A stretch of DNA of 54,833 nucleotides from Caballeronia glebae (GTDB taxonomy: Bacteria > Pseudomonadota > Gammaproteobacteria > Burkholderiales > Burkholderiaceae): positions 1 to 54,833 of the forward strand of contig NZ_FCOJ02000050.1 in assembly GCF_001545035.1 (NCBI RefSeq). Direction: 5' to 3'. Within the stretch, counting starts at the first letter, position 1. Every line of letters starts with the position of its first letter. The position numbers were made by a program, and so were the translations under genes. Under the pieces are notes generated by a model. It had not been told where the DNA came from. It did not search any database and saw only the letters and a program-made list of their open reading frames with translations. Positions 25,213 to 33,069 of this stretch are shown one piece after another.

Positions 25213-27687
25213 TCATGTAGCGCGATACGTCGCGCTTCGGATCGCGTTGACCGCGGATACCTCGCCCTCGGGCGCGGCGCTCACGTGCGCGTGCCGCGCG
25301 ACGAGCGGAATGCGCCGTGTGCTTCCCGGCGCAAGATGGAACCAGTCGGTGCGCGCGAAGTAGTTCGGATCGACCACGTGCACCCAGCGCGCAAGCTGCG
25401 CTGTTTCGACGACCAGATGAAAGCCTTCATCGTCCTTCTCGATGTCCGCACTCAGGCCGATATCGCGACGCTCGCCGATGGACGGATCGGGGAAATGGAA
25501 CGCTTCGGATAGCACTTCGTTCGTGTGGGCGTCGCGCAGGACGACATGCGTCGCATCGTGCGCGCGCGGGCCGAAGCGATACGCGTAGGCGATATCGAAG
25601 AATGCGCCGATCAACGCATTCGACGACACACGTTGCACGCTGCGCGGTCGCAATACGACATCGCGCGAACCGCCCGCCACCTTCACTGCGCCTTCACGCA
25701 GACACGTCAGTTCGACGCGTGCGCGAATCTCGCGCGCGGTCTCGTTGACGAGATGAACGTCGAGGCCATCGAGACCTTCGTCGAGGATCAGCACCTGCAC
25801 GGGTTGCAGCACGCGCGCGAGTCCGTGCAGCGCGCTCTTCGGTGCGCCGAGCACGTCGATCACGCCCCAGCCCGCGCCCGGACGCACATCGAGCAGATTC
25901 CATACGATGCCGCCCGCGCAACTCGACCCTTCACGACGCCATTCCGAGAACACCGCGCCGATCACATCCGCGACCACGGCGCGCGACAGTTCCAGATAGC
26001 GCTCGGGATTTTCATAGCGCAAACGCGGCACGTCCACGCGATAGAGCGATTGCATGTAGTGTTCGCGCACATCGTCGAAGTCCCATGCCGATCCGGGGTC
26101 GCGCGGCACGCCTGTCTTCCAGCGCGGTTCATGCGCGCGCGGGTTCGGTATCGCGCGCAGAGCGGCATCGTCGGGCACGTTGGCGAACGCGAGGCATTCG
26201 GAGGCGAAGCGCACTTGCGCGCGGCGCACGTCGTCGAACGAACGCTGATACGCCGGCACGCCGTAGTAATGCGTGATGCCGCCGCGGGTGCCGAAGGGCA
26301 TCGATTCCTTGTCGCCGGGCGCCGCGCTCGGCGAATTCACGACATACGTGACGTCCGGCCGTTGCGCTGCAATCGCGTTCGGCAGGAGTTCGGTGAAGAG
26401 GCGTTGCTGATACGCGTCGAAGGGCAGGCCGAGCATCGCCGCCTGCTGATGCACTTCGCTTCCGCCGCACAGCACCGCGAGCGATGCGAAGCGGCGCGTG
26501 CGTGAAAGGAACTGCTCGGCTTCGCGTTGCACGCTCGCGCGAAATGCTTCGTTGTCCGGATAATCGAAGTTCGCGAACGCGAAGTCCTGCCACACGAGCA
26601 CGCCGTGTTTGTCGGCGAGTTCGTAGAACGTGTCGGATTCGTAGAGCGTGATGCCGCTCACGCGAACGATGTTGAGGCCCGCATCGCGAACCAGCCCGAA
26701 GATGTGATCGAGCTTTTCGCGCGGCGCATCGAGCGCGACGATATCCGCCGACGTCCAGCACGCACCGCGCGCGAACACGGGCACGCCATTCACAACGAGC
26801 TGAAAGCCCTGGCCGTCCGCGCCACGATCGATTTCGATCACACGAAAGCCGACTTCGGCGAGTTCGACATCGCCGAGCTTCACTGCATAGCGCGACGGCT
26901 CGCCGTGCGTATGCGGATACCACAGACGCACATTCGGCACACGCACGCGGCCTTTGAGCGTGCGTGCATCGTGCCATTGCATCGTGGCTCGCGCATCGCC
27001 GCATTCGATCGGAACCGGCGTTGGCTCCTGTGCATGAAAGTAGCGCACGGTGACATCGAGAACGCCATCGCTGCCATCGACGCTCGTACGCAGATCCACG
27101 TCGGCGATGCACGCACGCGATTCGCCGATTATTTCGATCGCGCGCCACGGGCCCGCCGGTTGAATCGCCGGACACCAGCCGGACATGTGGCCGAGCAGCG
27201 TCGTGCGCACGTTGCGCAAGGTGGCCGGTTGCGCGAGCTTCGGACGCCAGCGCGCGCGTCCGCGTTTTGAGGCGAGCGCGGGCGCGATCGATCGAAAGCA
27301 AAGATAAAGCGTGTGCTCGCCGTTGAGATCGACATCGAGATCGTGGACGACGAACATCGAATCCGATTCGAGCAGCTTGCGATCGTCGAGCCAGACTTCC
27401 GCGATGGTCGCCAGGCCGTTGAAGCGCAAGCGCCGTTTGCCGTCGCCCGATAGCTTCACGCGATACCAGTGATCCGAATGCGCGAACGGCCGCGCGAGCG
27501 CTTCGTCGTCGACGCCCGTCGCGCGCAAGGCCGAAGCGATCGTGCCGGGCACGGGCGCATCGATCCACTTTGTGAATGTATCGAGCGTATCGAGCGATGC
27601 GGGCGTGGCGCTCGCGCCCGCGGGCGTGCTCACGCACTGCCAGCCATCGGAGAGACGCCGCGGCGCGTGCGCGGACAGGACGTGCAT
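25213..27687 (-). CDS. Glycoside hydrolase family 2, beta-mannosidase-like
   Basis: An 824-residue cytoplasmic GH2 enzyme without signal peptide. It has the N-terminal sugar-binding jelly roll (to ~190), an immunoglobulin-like domain (~190-300), the TIM barrel (~300-600) and C-terminal sandwich domains. Probable acid/base Glu near residue 405 is in CGGSEV, where classical beta-mannosidases have GNNE, and the nucleophile Glu near 495 is in FASECL, where they have SEFG. Both surroundings are altered, which may mean a different substrate. ATG 27687 has gaggtagg upstream. It follows the DUF1839 gene by 69 nt with a hairpin between. Being last in the carrier-protein cluster, it may trim or transfer a glycosylated intermediate. 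Confidence 0.82.
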   Translation of the reverse strand: MHVLSAHAPRRLSDGWQCVSTPAGASATPASLDTLDTFTKWIDAPVPGTIASALRATGVDDEALARPFAHSDHWYRVKLSGDGKRRLRFNGLATIAEVWLDDRKLLESDSMFVVHDLDVDLNGEHTLYLCFRSIAPALASKRGRARWRPKLAQPATLRNVRTTLLGHMSGWCPAIQPAGPWRAIEIIGESRACIADVDLRTSVDGSDGVLDVTVRYFHAQEPTPVPIECGDARATMQWHDARTLKGRVRVPNVRLWYPHTHGEPSRYAVKLGDVELAEVGFRVIEIDRGADGQGFQLVVNGVPVFARGACWTSADIVALDAPREKLDHIFGLVRDAGLNIVRVSGITLYESDTFYELADKHGVLVWQDFAFANFDYPDNEAFRASVQREAEQFLSRTRRFASLAVLCGGSEVHQQAAMLGLPFDAYQQRLFTELLPNAIAAQRPDVTYVVNSPSAAPGDKESMPFGTRGGITHYYGVPAYQRSFDDVRRAQVRFASECLAFANVPDDAALRAIPNPRAHEPRWKTGVPRDPGSAWDFDDVREHYMQSLYRVDVPRLRYENPERYLELSRAVVADVIGAVFSEWRREGSSCAGGIVWNLLDVRPGAGWGVIDVLGAPKSALHGLARVLQPVQVLILDEGLDGLDVHLVNETAREIRARVELTCLREGAVKVAGGSRDVVLRPRSVQRVSSNALIGAFFDIAYAYRFGPRAHDATHVVLRDAHTNEVLSEAFHFPDPSIGERRDIGLSADIEKDDEGFHLVVETAQLARWVHVVDPNYFARTDWFHLAPGSTRRIPLVARHAHVSAAPEGEVSAVNAIRSATYRAT

Positions 27688-27720
27688 GAACCTACCTCGT
27701 CGATGAAATTCGAGGAACGC

Positions 27721-27749
27721 CAAAGCCGCGCGACCCGCGCGCGGCTTTG
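27721..27749 (-). terminator. Strong hairpin between DUF1839 and GH2 genes
   Basis: A perfect 12-bp GC-rich stem (27721-27732 with 27738-27749) and a five-base loop, just after the DUF1839 stop. There is no T run on the downstream (minus-strand) side, so it may weaken transcription or stabilise the upstream mRNA 3' end without being a full terminator. Confidence 0.5.
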
Positions 27750-27756
27750 ACGACGC

Positions 27757-28761
27757 TCAGAGAAAGCGCGCGGCGAGCGGCTCGATGACCTTGTCGTACG
27801 AAGCCTGCATCGAGGCTAGACAGTCCTCGCACGAATCGGAGCGCGAGCGCATGCGGGCGCGCGCGAGACGGAACTGCATGACCATCGCTTCGCTCGCAAT
27901 GGCCTGAGCGCTCGTTCGAATCTCGCTCGACACTTCCACACCGTGCTGATTCAGCCAGCCGAGATACTTCGACAGCAACTCGAAGTTCGAGCCGATCTGA
28001 CGCATCACGTTGAACGTGTAGAGGTGATAGTACGCGGGATCGCGTTCGAGCAACGCACGCAGATGCTCGGGAAATTCCGCGCGCCATTGTGCGACCGGAT
28101 TCGCCGCCGGACGCTCCGCGAGGCGCAGCTTGAGCAGCTCGACCGAGCGTTGCACCATCGCATCGCCTTCAAGCGGCGCGCGCGCGCGCTTCACGAATTC
28201 GACGTACGGGAAGAGCGCGTGCACATCGCTCGCGAGTCCGGGCATCAGACGGAACACGCCGTCGTAGTCCTCGCCCGATAACGCGAAGTAACCCGCGTTA
28301 TGGAAGTACGTGATGCGCTTCGCTTGCGTGTCGATGGCGTCGATGGCGATGGTCGTCTTCGTATGCGTCTGCCGGTACGCGGTCGCGCGCGTATCGGGCA
28401 GATAGTACGAGTCCATTTCGGCCACCACCATGTGCCCGCGACGCGTCTGCTCGCGCACGTGCGCTTCCAGCGTGTCGTAGATCGCGAGCTCTTGAGCCTG
28501 CAGGCCGTAGAGCCGCGCGATATCGTCGAGCGAGAACTTCGGGAACGTGAACTGATCGCCCTCGAACGCCTGCGTCACCGTGAATGCGAGCGCCGCATGC
28601 GGATCGCAGCCGTAGTGATGCAGCAGCTCGATCCACAAATCGACGTAGCAGTTCGTCTCCAGCCAGACGCGCTCTTCACGATGCAGCGCGTGCTGGCTGT
28701 AAGCGGTGTCCGCAGGCATGGACGTGTCGGTCACGGCTTCTGCCGGCGAGCGTGCGTTCAT
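27757..28761 (-). CDS. DUF1839 protein, candidate aminoacyl transferase
   Basis: A 334-residue protein of the DUF1839 type, which in my recollection recurs beside amino acid:carrier-protein ligases. Residues possibly forming a papain-like catalytic set are conserved-looking: Cys38 in ETNCYVDLW at the start of a helix, His133 in QTHTKTT, and the FHNAGYF segment (154-160). This layout resembles BtrH-type acyl-ACP transferases, which move an aminoacyl group from a carrier protein to an amine; the comparison is inference. The ATG at 28761 overlaps the ligase stop (ATGA), so the two are tightly coupled. Likely role: taking the aminoacyl group from the adjacent acyl carrier protein to an unknown acceptor. 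Confidence 0.75.
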   Translation of the reverse strand: MNARSPAEAVTDTSMPADTAYSQHALHREERVWLETNCYVDLWIELLHHYGCDPHAALAFTVTQAFEGDQFTFPKFSLDDIARLYGLQAQELAIYDTLEAHVREQTRRGHMVVAEMDSYYLPDTRATAYRQTHTKTTIAIDAIDTQAKRITYFHNAGYFALSGEDYDGVFRLMPGLASDVHALFPYVEFVKRARAPLEGDAMVQRSVELLKLRLAERPAANPVAQWRAEFPEHLRALLERDPAYYHLYTFNVMRQIGSNFELLSKYLGWLNQHGVEVSSEIRTSAQAIASEAMVMQFRLARARMRSRSDSCEDCLASMQASYDKVIEPLAARFL

Positions 28762-29825
28762 GCCTTGTTTTCCAGGTTCGCGAGGCCTTCCTCGATGAGC
28801 GGCGCCTTGTCGCCCCAGAGCAGCTGACGCACTTTCGCAGGCCACGCCTTGACATCGAGACCGTGGTGACGGAAGAGCGCGAGCGTCGTGCGCTCCATGC
28901 CGAAACCGACACACGCGGTATGCGCGACCTGATCGTCTGCCTGACGGATATGCCAGAGTTCGCCGAAGTGATCCTGGTGATAGTTGAACGACAGGCACGC
29001 GGTGGGACGATCGGGCGTCGCAACGGGCACGAGCAGTTCGAACTTCAGTTGTTGCGCGCGCTGGCTATCCGCGACGATCATGCCGCCGCGCCCGAAGAAC
29101 GGATCGTTGGCGAGATCGATCTCGAAGGGCAGTTCGAGCAGATTCACGAGCAGCGAGCCGCGCTCGATCCACTTCTGACGGAACGCCATAACCTGTTCGG
29201 GGCTGCCGACACGAATGTATTCGCGCATCCGGAACATCTGCATGCGGCCCGGATCGATGGACGGCTCGTGACGGAAGCAGTACGAGAACGCGTCGAAGAT
29301 CGCGCCGTCTTCAGCGAGACTGCCGCGCTTCGCGACGAGCGGATAGATCGGATAGCATGCGGCCGGCGTGAGCACGAGGCGCGTGGGCTTTTGCTGATCC
29401 ATCCATTCGTCGGAGCGCTCTTCCTCTTCACCGACATGCACGACCTTGTCGAGCGCTTCGAGCAGGCGATGATGCCCGCGATCGTTGCCCTGAAACGAGT
29501 GGATCGTGCCCGCGAGATTCGGGAAGCTCTTCAGGTACTCGCTGTCTTCGAAATCGCGGCGGCGCATCGCGGGCGGAAAGCGCAGCACTTCCGCGTGTTG
29601 ATCCGCGCCGAGCGCCGTGATCGCCTGATTGAGCCGCTCGACCACGTCCTCGAAAACTTCGCTGCGGCCATAGAGACCGTCTTCGCCCGTGTCGAGCAGA
29701 ATCCCGGCTTCGATCAGTCGATCGCGCAAGGTCAAGTCCGATTTGTCGTACGGTGCCTGAGTCTCTTGTGCTTGTGCTTGTGCTTCGGCCTGCATCATGG
29801 CGGCCTGTTCCGTCGGCATGTTCAT
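28758..29825 (-). CDS. Amino acid:[carrier protein] ligase (class II tRNA synthetase-like)
   Basis: A 355-residue truncated class II aminoacyl-tRNA synthetase homologue that should activate an amino acid with ATP and load it on the phosphopantetheine arm of a carrier protein. Motif 2 is at ~184-207 (FRHE...REYIRVG) and motif 3 at 306-318 (VGFGMERTTLALF). Cys157, Glu202 and Cys305 have the same spacing as the zinc ligands I recall for the Bradyrhizobium glycine:carrier protein ligase (Cys131, Glu176, Cys279). There is no tRNA-binding arm. ATG 29825 is chosen, five bases after the dehydrogenase stop; 29819 is possible. The N-terminus carries an Ala/Gln repeat from a six-base tandem repeat (29765-29782). 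Loaded amino acid probably small (glycine or alanine). Confidence 0.88.
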   Translation of the reverse strand: MNMPTEQAAMMQAEAQAQAQETQAPYDKSDLTLRDRLIEAGILLDTGEDGLYGRSEVFEDVVERLNQAITALGADQHAEVLRFPPAMRRRDFEDSEYLKSFPNLAGTIHSFQGNDRGHHRLLEALDKVVHVGEEEERSDEWMDQQKPTRLVLTPAACYPIYPLVAKRGSLAEDGAIFDAFSYCFRHEPSIDPGRMQMFRMREYIRVGSPEQVMAFRQKWIERGSLLVNLLELPFEIDLANDPFFGRGGMIVADSQRAQQLKFELLVPVATPDRPTACLSFNYHQDHFGELWHIRQADDQVAHTACVGFGMERTTLALFRHHGLDVKAWPAKVRQLLWGDKAPLIEEGLANLENKA

Positions 29826-29829
29826 ATCG

Positions 29830-31083
29830 TCAAAGGGTCCCCGTTGCGGTGCGCTGCGCAAGCAGCAGATTCGCCGTGTTCAATTCGATTCGATCGTTGC
29901 TGATCATGAGAGGCGCCGAATGCAGATCGCGCAGATGGCGCCCCACGCTGAACGGCGTGTCGTTCTTGTAGCCCGCCATGCCCGAGATCATCAGCGTCTC
30001 TTGCACGACATGCACGGCCGACTGCGAGATCGCCAGCTTGAGCATGTTCAGATCCGCGTTGATGCCGATCGATGCCGCGAGCGGCGCGTCGTCGTCATTG
30101 CTCAGGCTCGCCTTGCGCGTCGCGCGTTCGGCCTGCGCCGCTTCGACATTGGCGAGCGATTCGCGCAGACGCGCCTGCATCATCTTGATGAGCGTGAGCA
30201 CTTGCGAAAGGCGCGCGGCCGAAGGCGGCAACGCGGGCTTGCCGCGCGCCTGATTGCGGAAGAACTGATGCGCGCGGTTCGCCGCGTCGCTCGCGATACC
30301 GCACCACACCGACGACCACAAGGTATGCGATACGGGCAGCATGCTTTCGTCGGCGATCTTTGAGAACGGCGTCGGCAGGATCTGTTCGGCGATGCCGCTC
30401 GCGACGAGCCGATGGCCTTCACTGCACGTCCCGCGCATGCCGAGCGTGTCCCACGTGCCGCGCTGTTCCAGCGTGAAGGTATCGCGCGGCGCCACGATCA
30501 AGACCTGATCCGAGGGCGGCGCATCCGGATGACGGCGCGCCGTCACGAGAATGCAGTCGGAATACTTGCCGTACGAAATGGTCGGTGCGAGCTTCTCGAT
30601 GCGAAAAGCGTTGTCGACGAGATCGACCGCGCAGGCGCTCGTGCGCATGTTGCCGCCGATGTTCTCTTCCGACGTCGCCGACGCGAGCAGCAATTGCTCG
30701 CTGACCATGCGCGCGAGGAAGTCGCGCTGCCAGGCCACGTTCACGCCATGATCGACGATGCACACAACCTGGCTCTGGTGCATCGCGTAGATCATCGCGG
30801 CGGAAGCGCAGCCTTGCGCCATCGCCTCGCACAGACGCGCGACGCCGGTGAGCGACAGGCCGTCGCCGCCGTATGCCTGCGGGATCATCGCGGAGAAGAG
30901 GCGCTCTGTCCGCATCGCCGCGACCGCTTCGGCGGGAAAGCGCGCTTCGCGATCGACCGCGTCGGCGTGCTGCGCGGCGACGGCCGCCACGCGCTTCGCG
31001 GCTTCGATCAGCTCGCTTTCGCTGCGCGGGTTCGCGCTCTGCGTGAGCTCGGCCACTTCAAGCTCTTGAGCGGGCGCGTTCAT
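29830..31083 (-). CDS. Acyl-CoA dehydrogenase-like flavoprotein
   Basis: A 417-residue protein with the acyl-CoA dehydrogenase fold: an N-terminal helical domain (~25-140, IPQAYGGDGLS), a middle beta domain (~140-245) and a C-terminal four-helix domain (~260-400, ending RDLHSAPLMISNDRI). The usual catalytic Glu position in the C-terminal domain is not obvious by eye. The ATG overlaps the stop of the acyl carrier protein gene, so the flavoprotein probably works on a carrier-bound acyl or aminoacyl group, as in the oxidation of prolyl-carrier protein to pyrrolyl in other pathways. Oxidation of an aminoacyl thioester is a hypothesis. Confidence 0.82.
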   Translation of the reverse strand: MNAPAQELEVAELTQSANPRSESELIEAAKRVAAVAAQHADAVDREARFPAEAVAAMRTERLFSAMIPQAYGGDGLSLTGVARLCEAMAQGCASAAMIYAMHQSQVVCIVDHGVNVAWQRDFLARMVSEQLLLASATSEENIGGNMRTSACAVDLVDNAFRIEKLAPTISYGKYSDCILVTARRHPDAPPSDQVLIVAPRDTFTLEQRGTWDTLGMRGTCSEGHRLVASGIAEQILPTPFSKIADESMLPVSHTLWSSVWCGIASDAANRAHQFFRNQARGKPALPPSAARLSQVLTLIKMMQARLRESLANVEAAQAERATRKASLSNDDDAPLAASIGINADLNMLKLAISQSAVHVVQETLMISGMAGYKNDTPFSVGRHLRDLHSAPLMISNDRIELNTANLLLAQRTATGTL

Positions 31084-31331
31084 GCCGCCGCCTGCGAACG
31101 ACGCAGTTCGTTGACGGCCGATGCGAGCGAATCGACACTCGAAAAGAGCCGACGCGTGAGCATGTGATCGGGAATCTCGATGCCGAATTCGTCTTCGATC
31201 GCGAGCATCACGTGGACCGTGGCAAGCGAGGAGAGACCGGCGGCGTAGAGATCGTCGGCGTCGGCGAGCGTGTCGATGGGCACGTCGAGACGAGCGGACT
31301 CGGCGAGGATGCGGCGCAATTCAGTTTTCAT
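31080..31331 (-). CDS. Acyl carrier protein (stand-alone)
   Basis: An 83-residue acidic helical carrier protein. The phosphopantetheine attachment serine is Ser35 in DLYAAGLSSL, followed by helix III (IEDEFGIEIPDHML). It is the first gene of the five-gene minus-strand cluster, overlapping the flavoprotein start (ATGA). It is the probable acceptor for the amino acid loaded by the ligase at 28758-29825. It differs from housekeeping AcpP, which has DSLD at this place. Confidence 0.88.
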   Translation of the reverse strand: MKTELRRILAESARLDVPIDTLADADDLYAAGLSSLATVHVMLAIEDEFGIEIPDHMLTRRLFSSVDSLASAVNELRRSQAAA

Positions 31332-31745
31332 TTTCTGTGTTTTCCCTTGTACCCGGCCATTGGTGCAACTTATCCGGATCGCGACGATGAATTTTTATCG
31401 AATGTCGCTAACACCGGTGCGAATCGGCAGTGGTGTTGTTGTTGTCCCGTGAAGACGGTTCCACGAGAGCCCTCGCACGCACTGTTTCTTATAACTTTTC
31501 TTTGATCGTATTTAACGAATTTGCGACCCTCTACGTCCGTGCGATGGCGCACGAAGAGCTTCGTTGAGGAACCGCCGTTTTGTGCGATATCCAGCACGTC
31601 GCAATCGGACGCGATGATTCAGACTCACGCCAGCCGCTTATGGGCTATGAACGGGTAACTCTTGCGCGTGGTCGAATGAGCGACATGCAAAAACGATGCG
31701 CACGGTGAAAGCTTTTTGAAACGATAACTTTTTGGAGTGAGGTAA
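31332..31745. other. Intergenic region upstream of the carrier-protein cluster
   Basis: 414 nt between divergent genes. It is AT-richer than the flanking genes and must hold promoters for the carrier-protein cluster (minus) and the YdcF-type gene (plus). I see no convincing gene, RNA or clear -35/-10 pair. Confidence 0.5.
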
Positions 31746-32462
31746 TTGGTACTAATATCGCTGCTGCTGATTTTCATAGCGCTGTTCTTCCTTTGGAAAA
31801 AACGGCGCGGCATGATCCTGCTCGTTACGGCCGGCGTCTTCTGGGTGCTCGGGAGCTGGCTTCCGGGGCCGCTCGTGCGGCTCGCGAACGATCACTACAC
31901 GTCGATGAACGAACCGGCCTTCGGCTCGCGCATGGCGATCATCGTGCTTGGCGGCGGGACCTCTTACGATCGCCAGCGGCGTCTCGTGCCCAAGGGCGAC
32001 GCGATCACGCGCATCGATCTTGCGGCGTCGCTCTATAAGCGCTGCGCCGAGATGGAGAAGGAGTGCTTTGTCATCGTGAGCGGGGGCAATCCCCAGCATC
32101 ACGAGCAAAGCGAAGCGGATTTATATGGAAGCCTGCTTCTTGACGCAGGCGTGAAGCGCGCGGATCTCATTCTTGAAAACCAGAGCCTCGATACTTACGA
32201 GAACGCGCGCAATACGGAGAAAATTCTACGGTCGCGGCCTTACGACAGTTCGGTGCTTATCACGTCGTCGCTTCATATGCACCGCGCGATGCTCGCGTTC
32301 GAGGCCTTCGGTCTGCATCCGCAGCCCACGGTTGCCTTTATCCGTCCGCAATTCACCTGGTGGCGTCCGCATCCGAAAGGATGGTTCGATTCGAATAGCG
32401 CGTTGCATGAACTGGTCGGTATCGCGCGCTTTTATGTGTGGCGATGGATCGGCCTGTATTGA
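31746..32462 (+). CDS. YdcF/ElyC-family (DUF218) membrane protein
   Basis: A 238-residue protein with two N-terminal transmembrane helices (about 2-16 and 21-40) and a DUF218 domain: MAIIVLGGG, VIVSGG, QSLDTYENARNT and SSLHMHRAMLAFEAFG. Relatives (SanA, ElyC) act in envelope integrity and cell-wall precursor metabolism; the precise activity is unknown. It starts with TTG at 31746, supported by ggagtgaggt just upstream; no ATG fits before the first helix. The HD hydrolase gene follows 46 nt later in the same direction. Confidence 0.85.
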   Translation: MVLISLLLIFIALFFLWKKRRGMILLVTAGVFWVLGSWLPGPLVRLANDHYTSMNEPAFGSRMAIIVLGGGTSYDRQRRLVPKGDAITRIDLAASLYKRCAEMEKECFVIVSGGNPQHHEQSEADLYGSLLLDAGVKRADLILENQSLDTYENARNTEKILRSRPYDSSVLITSSLHMHRAMLAFEAFGLHPQPTVAFIRPQFTWWRPHPKGWFDSNSALHELVGIARFYVWRWIGLY

Positions 32463-32508
32463 GGTGCGACGTATACTTCCGGGTAAAGGCTATCCGGGAG
32501 ACCATGCA

Positions 32509-33069
32509 ATGAATCAGCTTATACGGGCCGTTGCATTCGCCGCGGACAAACATCGCAAGCAGCGCCGCAAGGATGCGGACGCGTCGCCGTATATCAATCA
32601 TCCGATCGCGCTCGCGCAGGTGCTCGCGAATGAAGGCGACATCGACGACGAGCACGTTCTGATCGCGGCCATACTGCACGATACGGTCGAGGATACGGAC
32701 ACCTCGCACGACGAACTCGTGCGATGCTTCGGCGCGCAAGTCGCGCGCATCGTCGCTGAAGTGACCGACGACAAGTCTCTGCCGAAGGCAGAGAGAAAGC
32801 GTCTGCAGATCGAACATGCGGCGCATATCAGTCACGGCGCAAAGCTCGTGAAACTCGCGGACAAGATCTGCAATCTTCGCGATATCCTCGCCATGCCGCC
32901 GTCCAACTGGAGCGATGAGCGAAAGCGCGAATACTTCGATTGGGCGAAGCGCGTCGTCGATGAATTGCGAGGCGCGCATGCGGGACTCGAAGCCGCGTTC
33001 GACGAGACTTATCGCAAAGGCGTCCCTTCAGGACACGCTGCGCCTCAAGTCAGCGCGTCGTTCAGATAG
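32509..33069 (+). CDS. Small HD-domain hydrolase, SpoT/MESH1-like
   Basis: A 186-residue stand-alone HD protein resembling the hydrolase domain of RelA/SpoT enzymes and small alarmone hydrolases. Motifs: YINHPIALA (first metal His), AAILHDTVEDTDTS (the HD pair followed by ED) and LVKLADKICNLRD (last metal Asp). It probably binds Mn2+ and removes pyrophosphate from (p)ppGpp or a related nucleotide. There is no synthetase or regulatory domain. The ATG at 32509 is preceded by gggag. The 3' end overlaps the end of the UvrA-like gene convergently by 25 nt. Confidence 0.85.
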   Translation: MNQLIRAVAFAADKHRKQRRKDADASPYINHPIALAQVLANEGDIDDEHVLIAAILHDTVEDTDTSHDELVRCFGAQVARIVAEVTDDKSLPKAERKRLQIEHAAHISHGAKLVKLADKICNLRDILAMPPSNWSDERKREYFDWAKRVVDELRGAHAGLEAAFDETYRKGVPSGHAAPQVSASFR

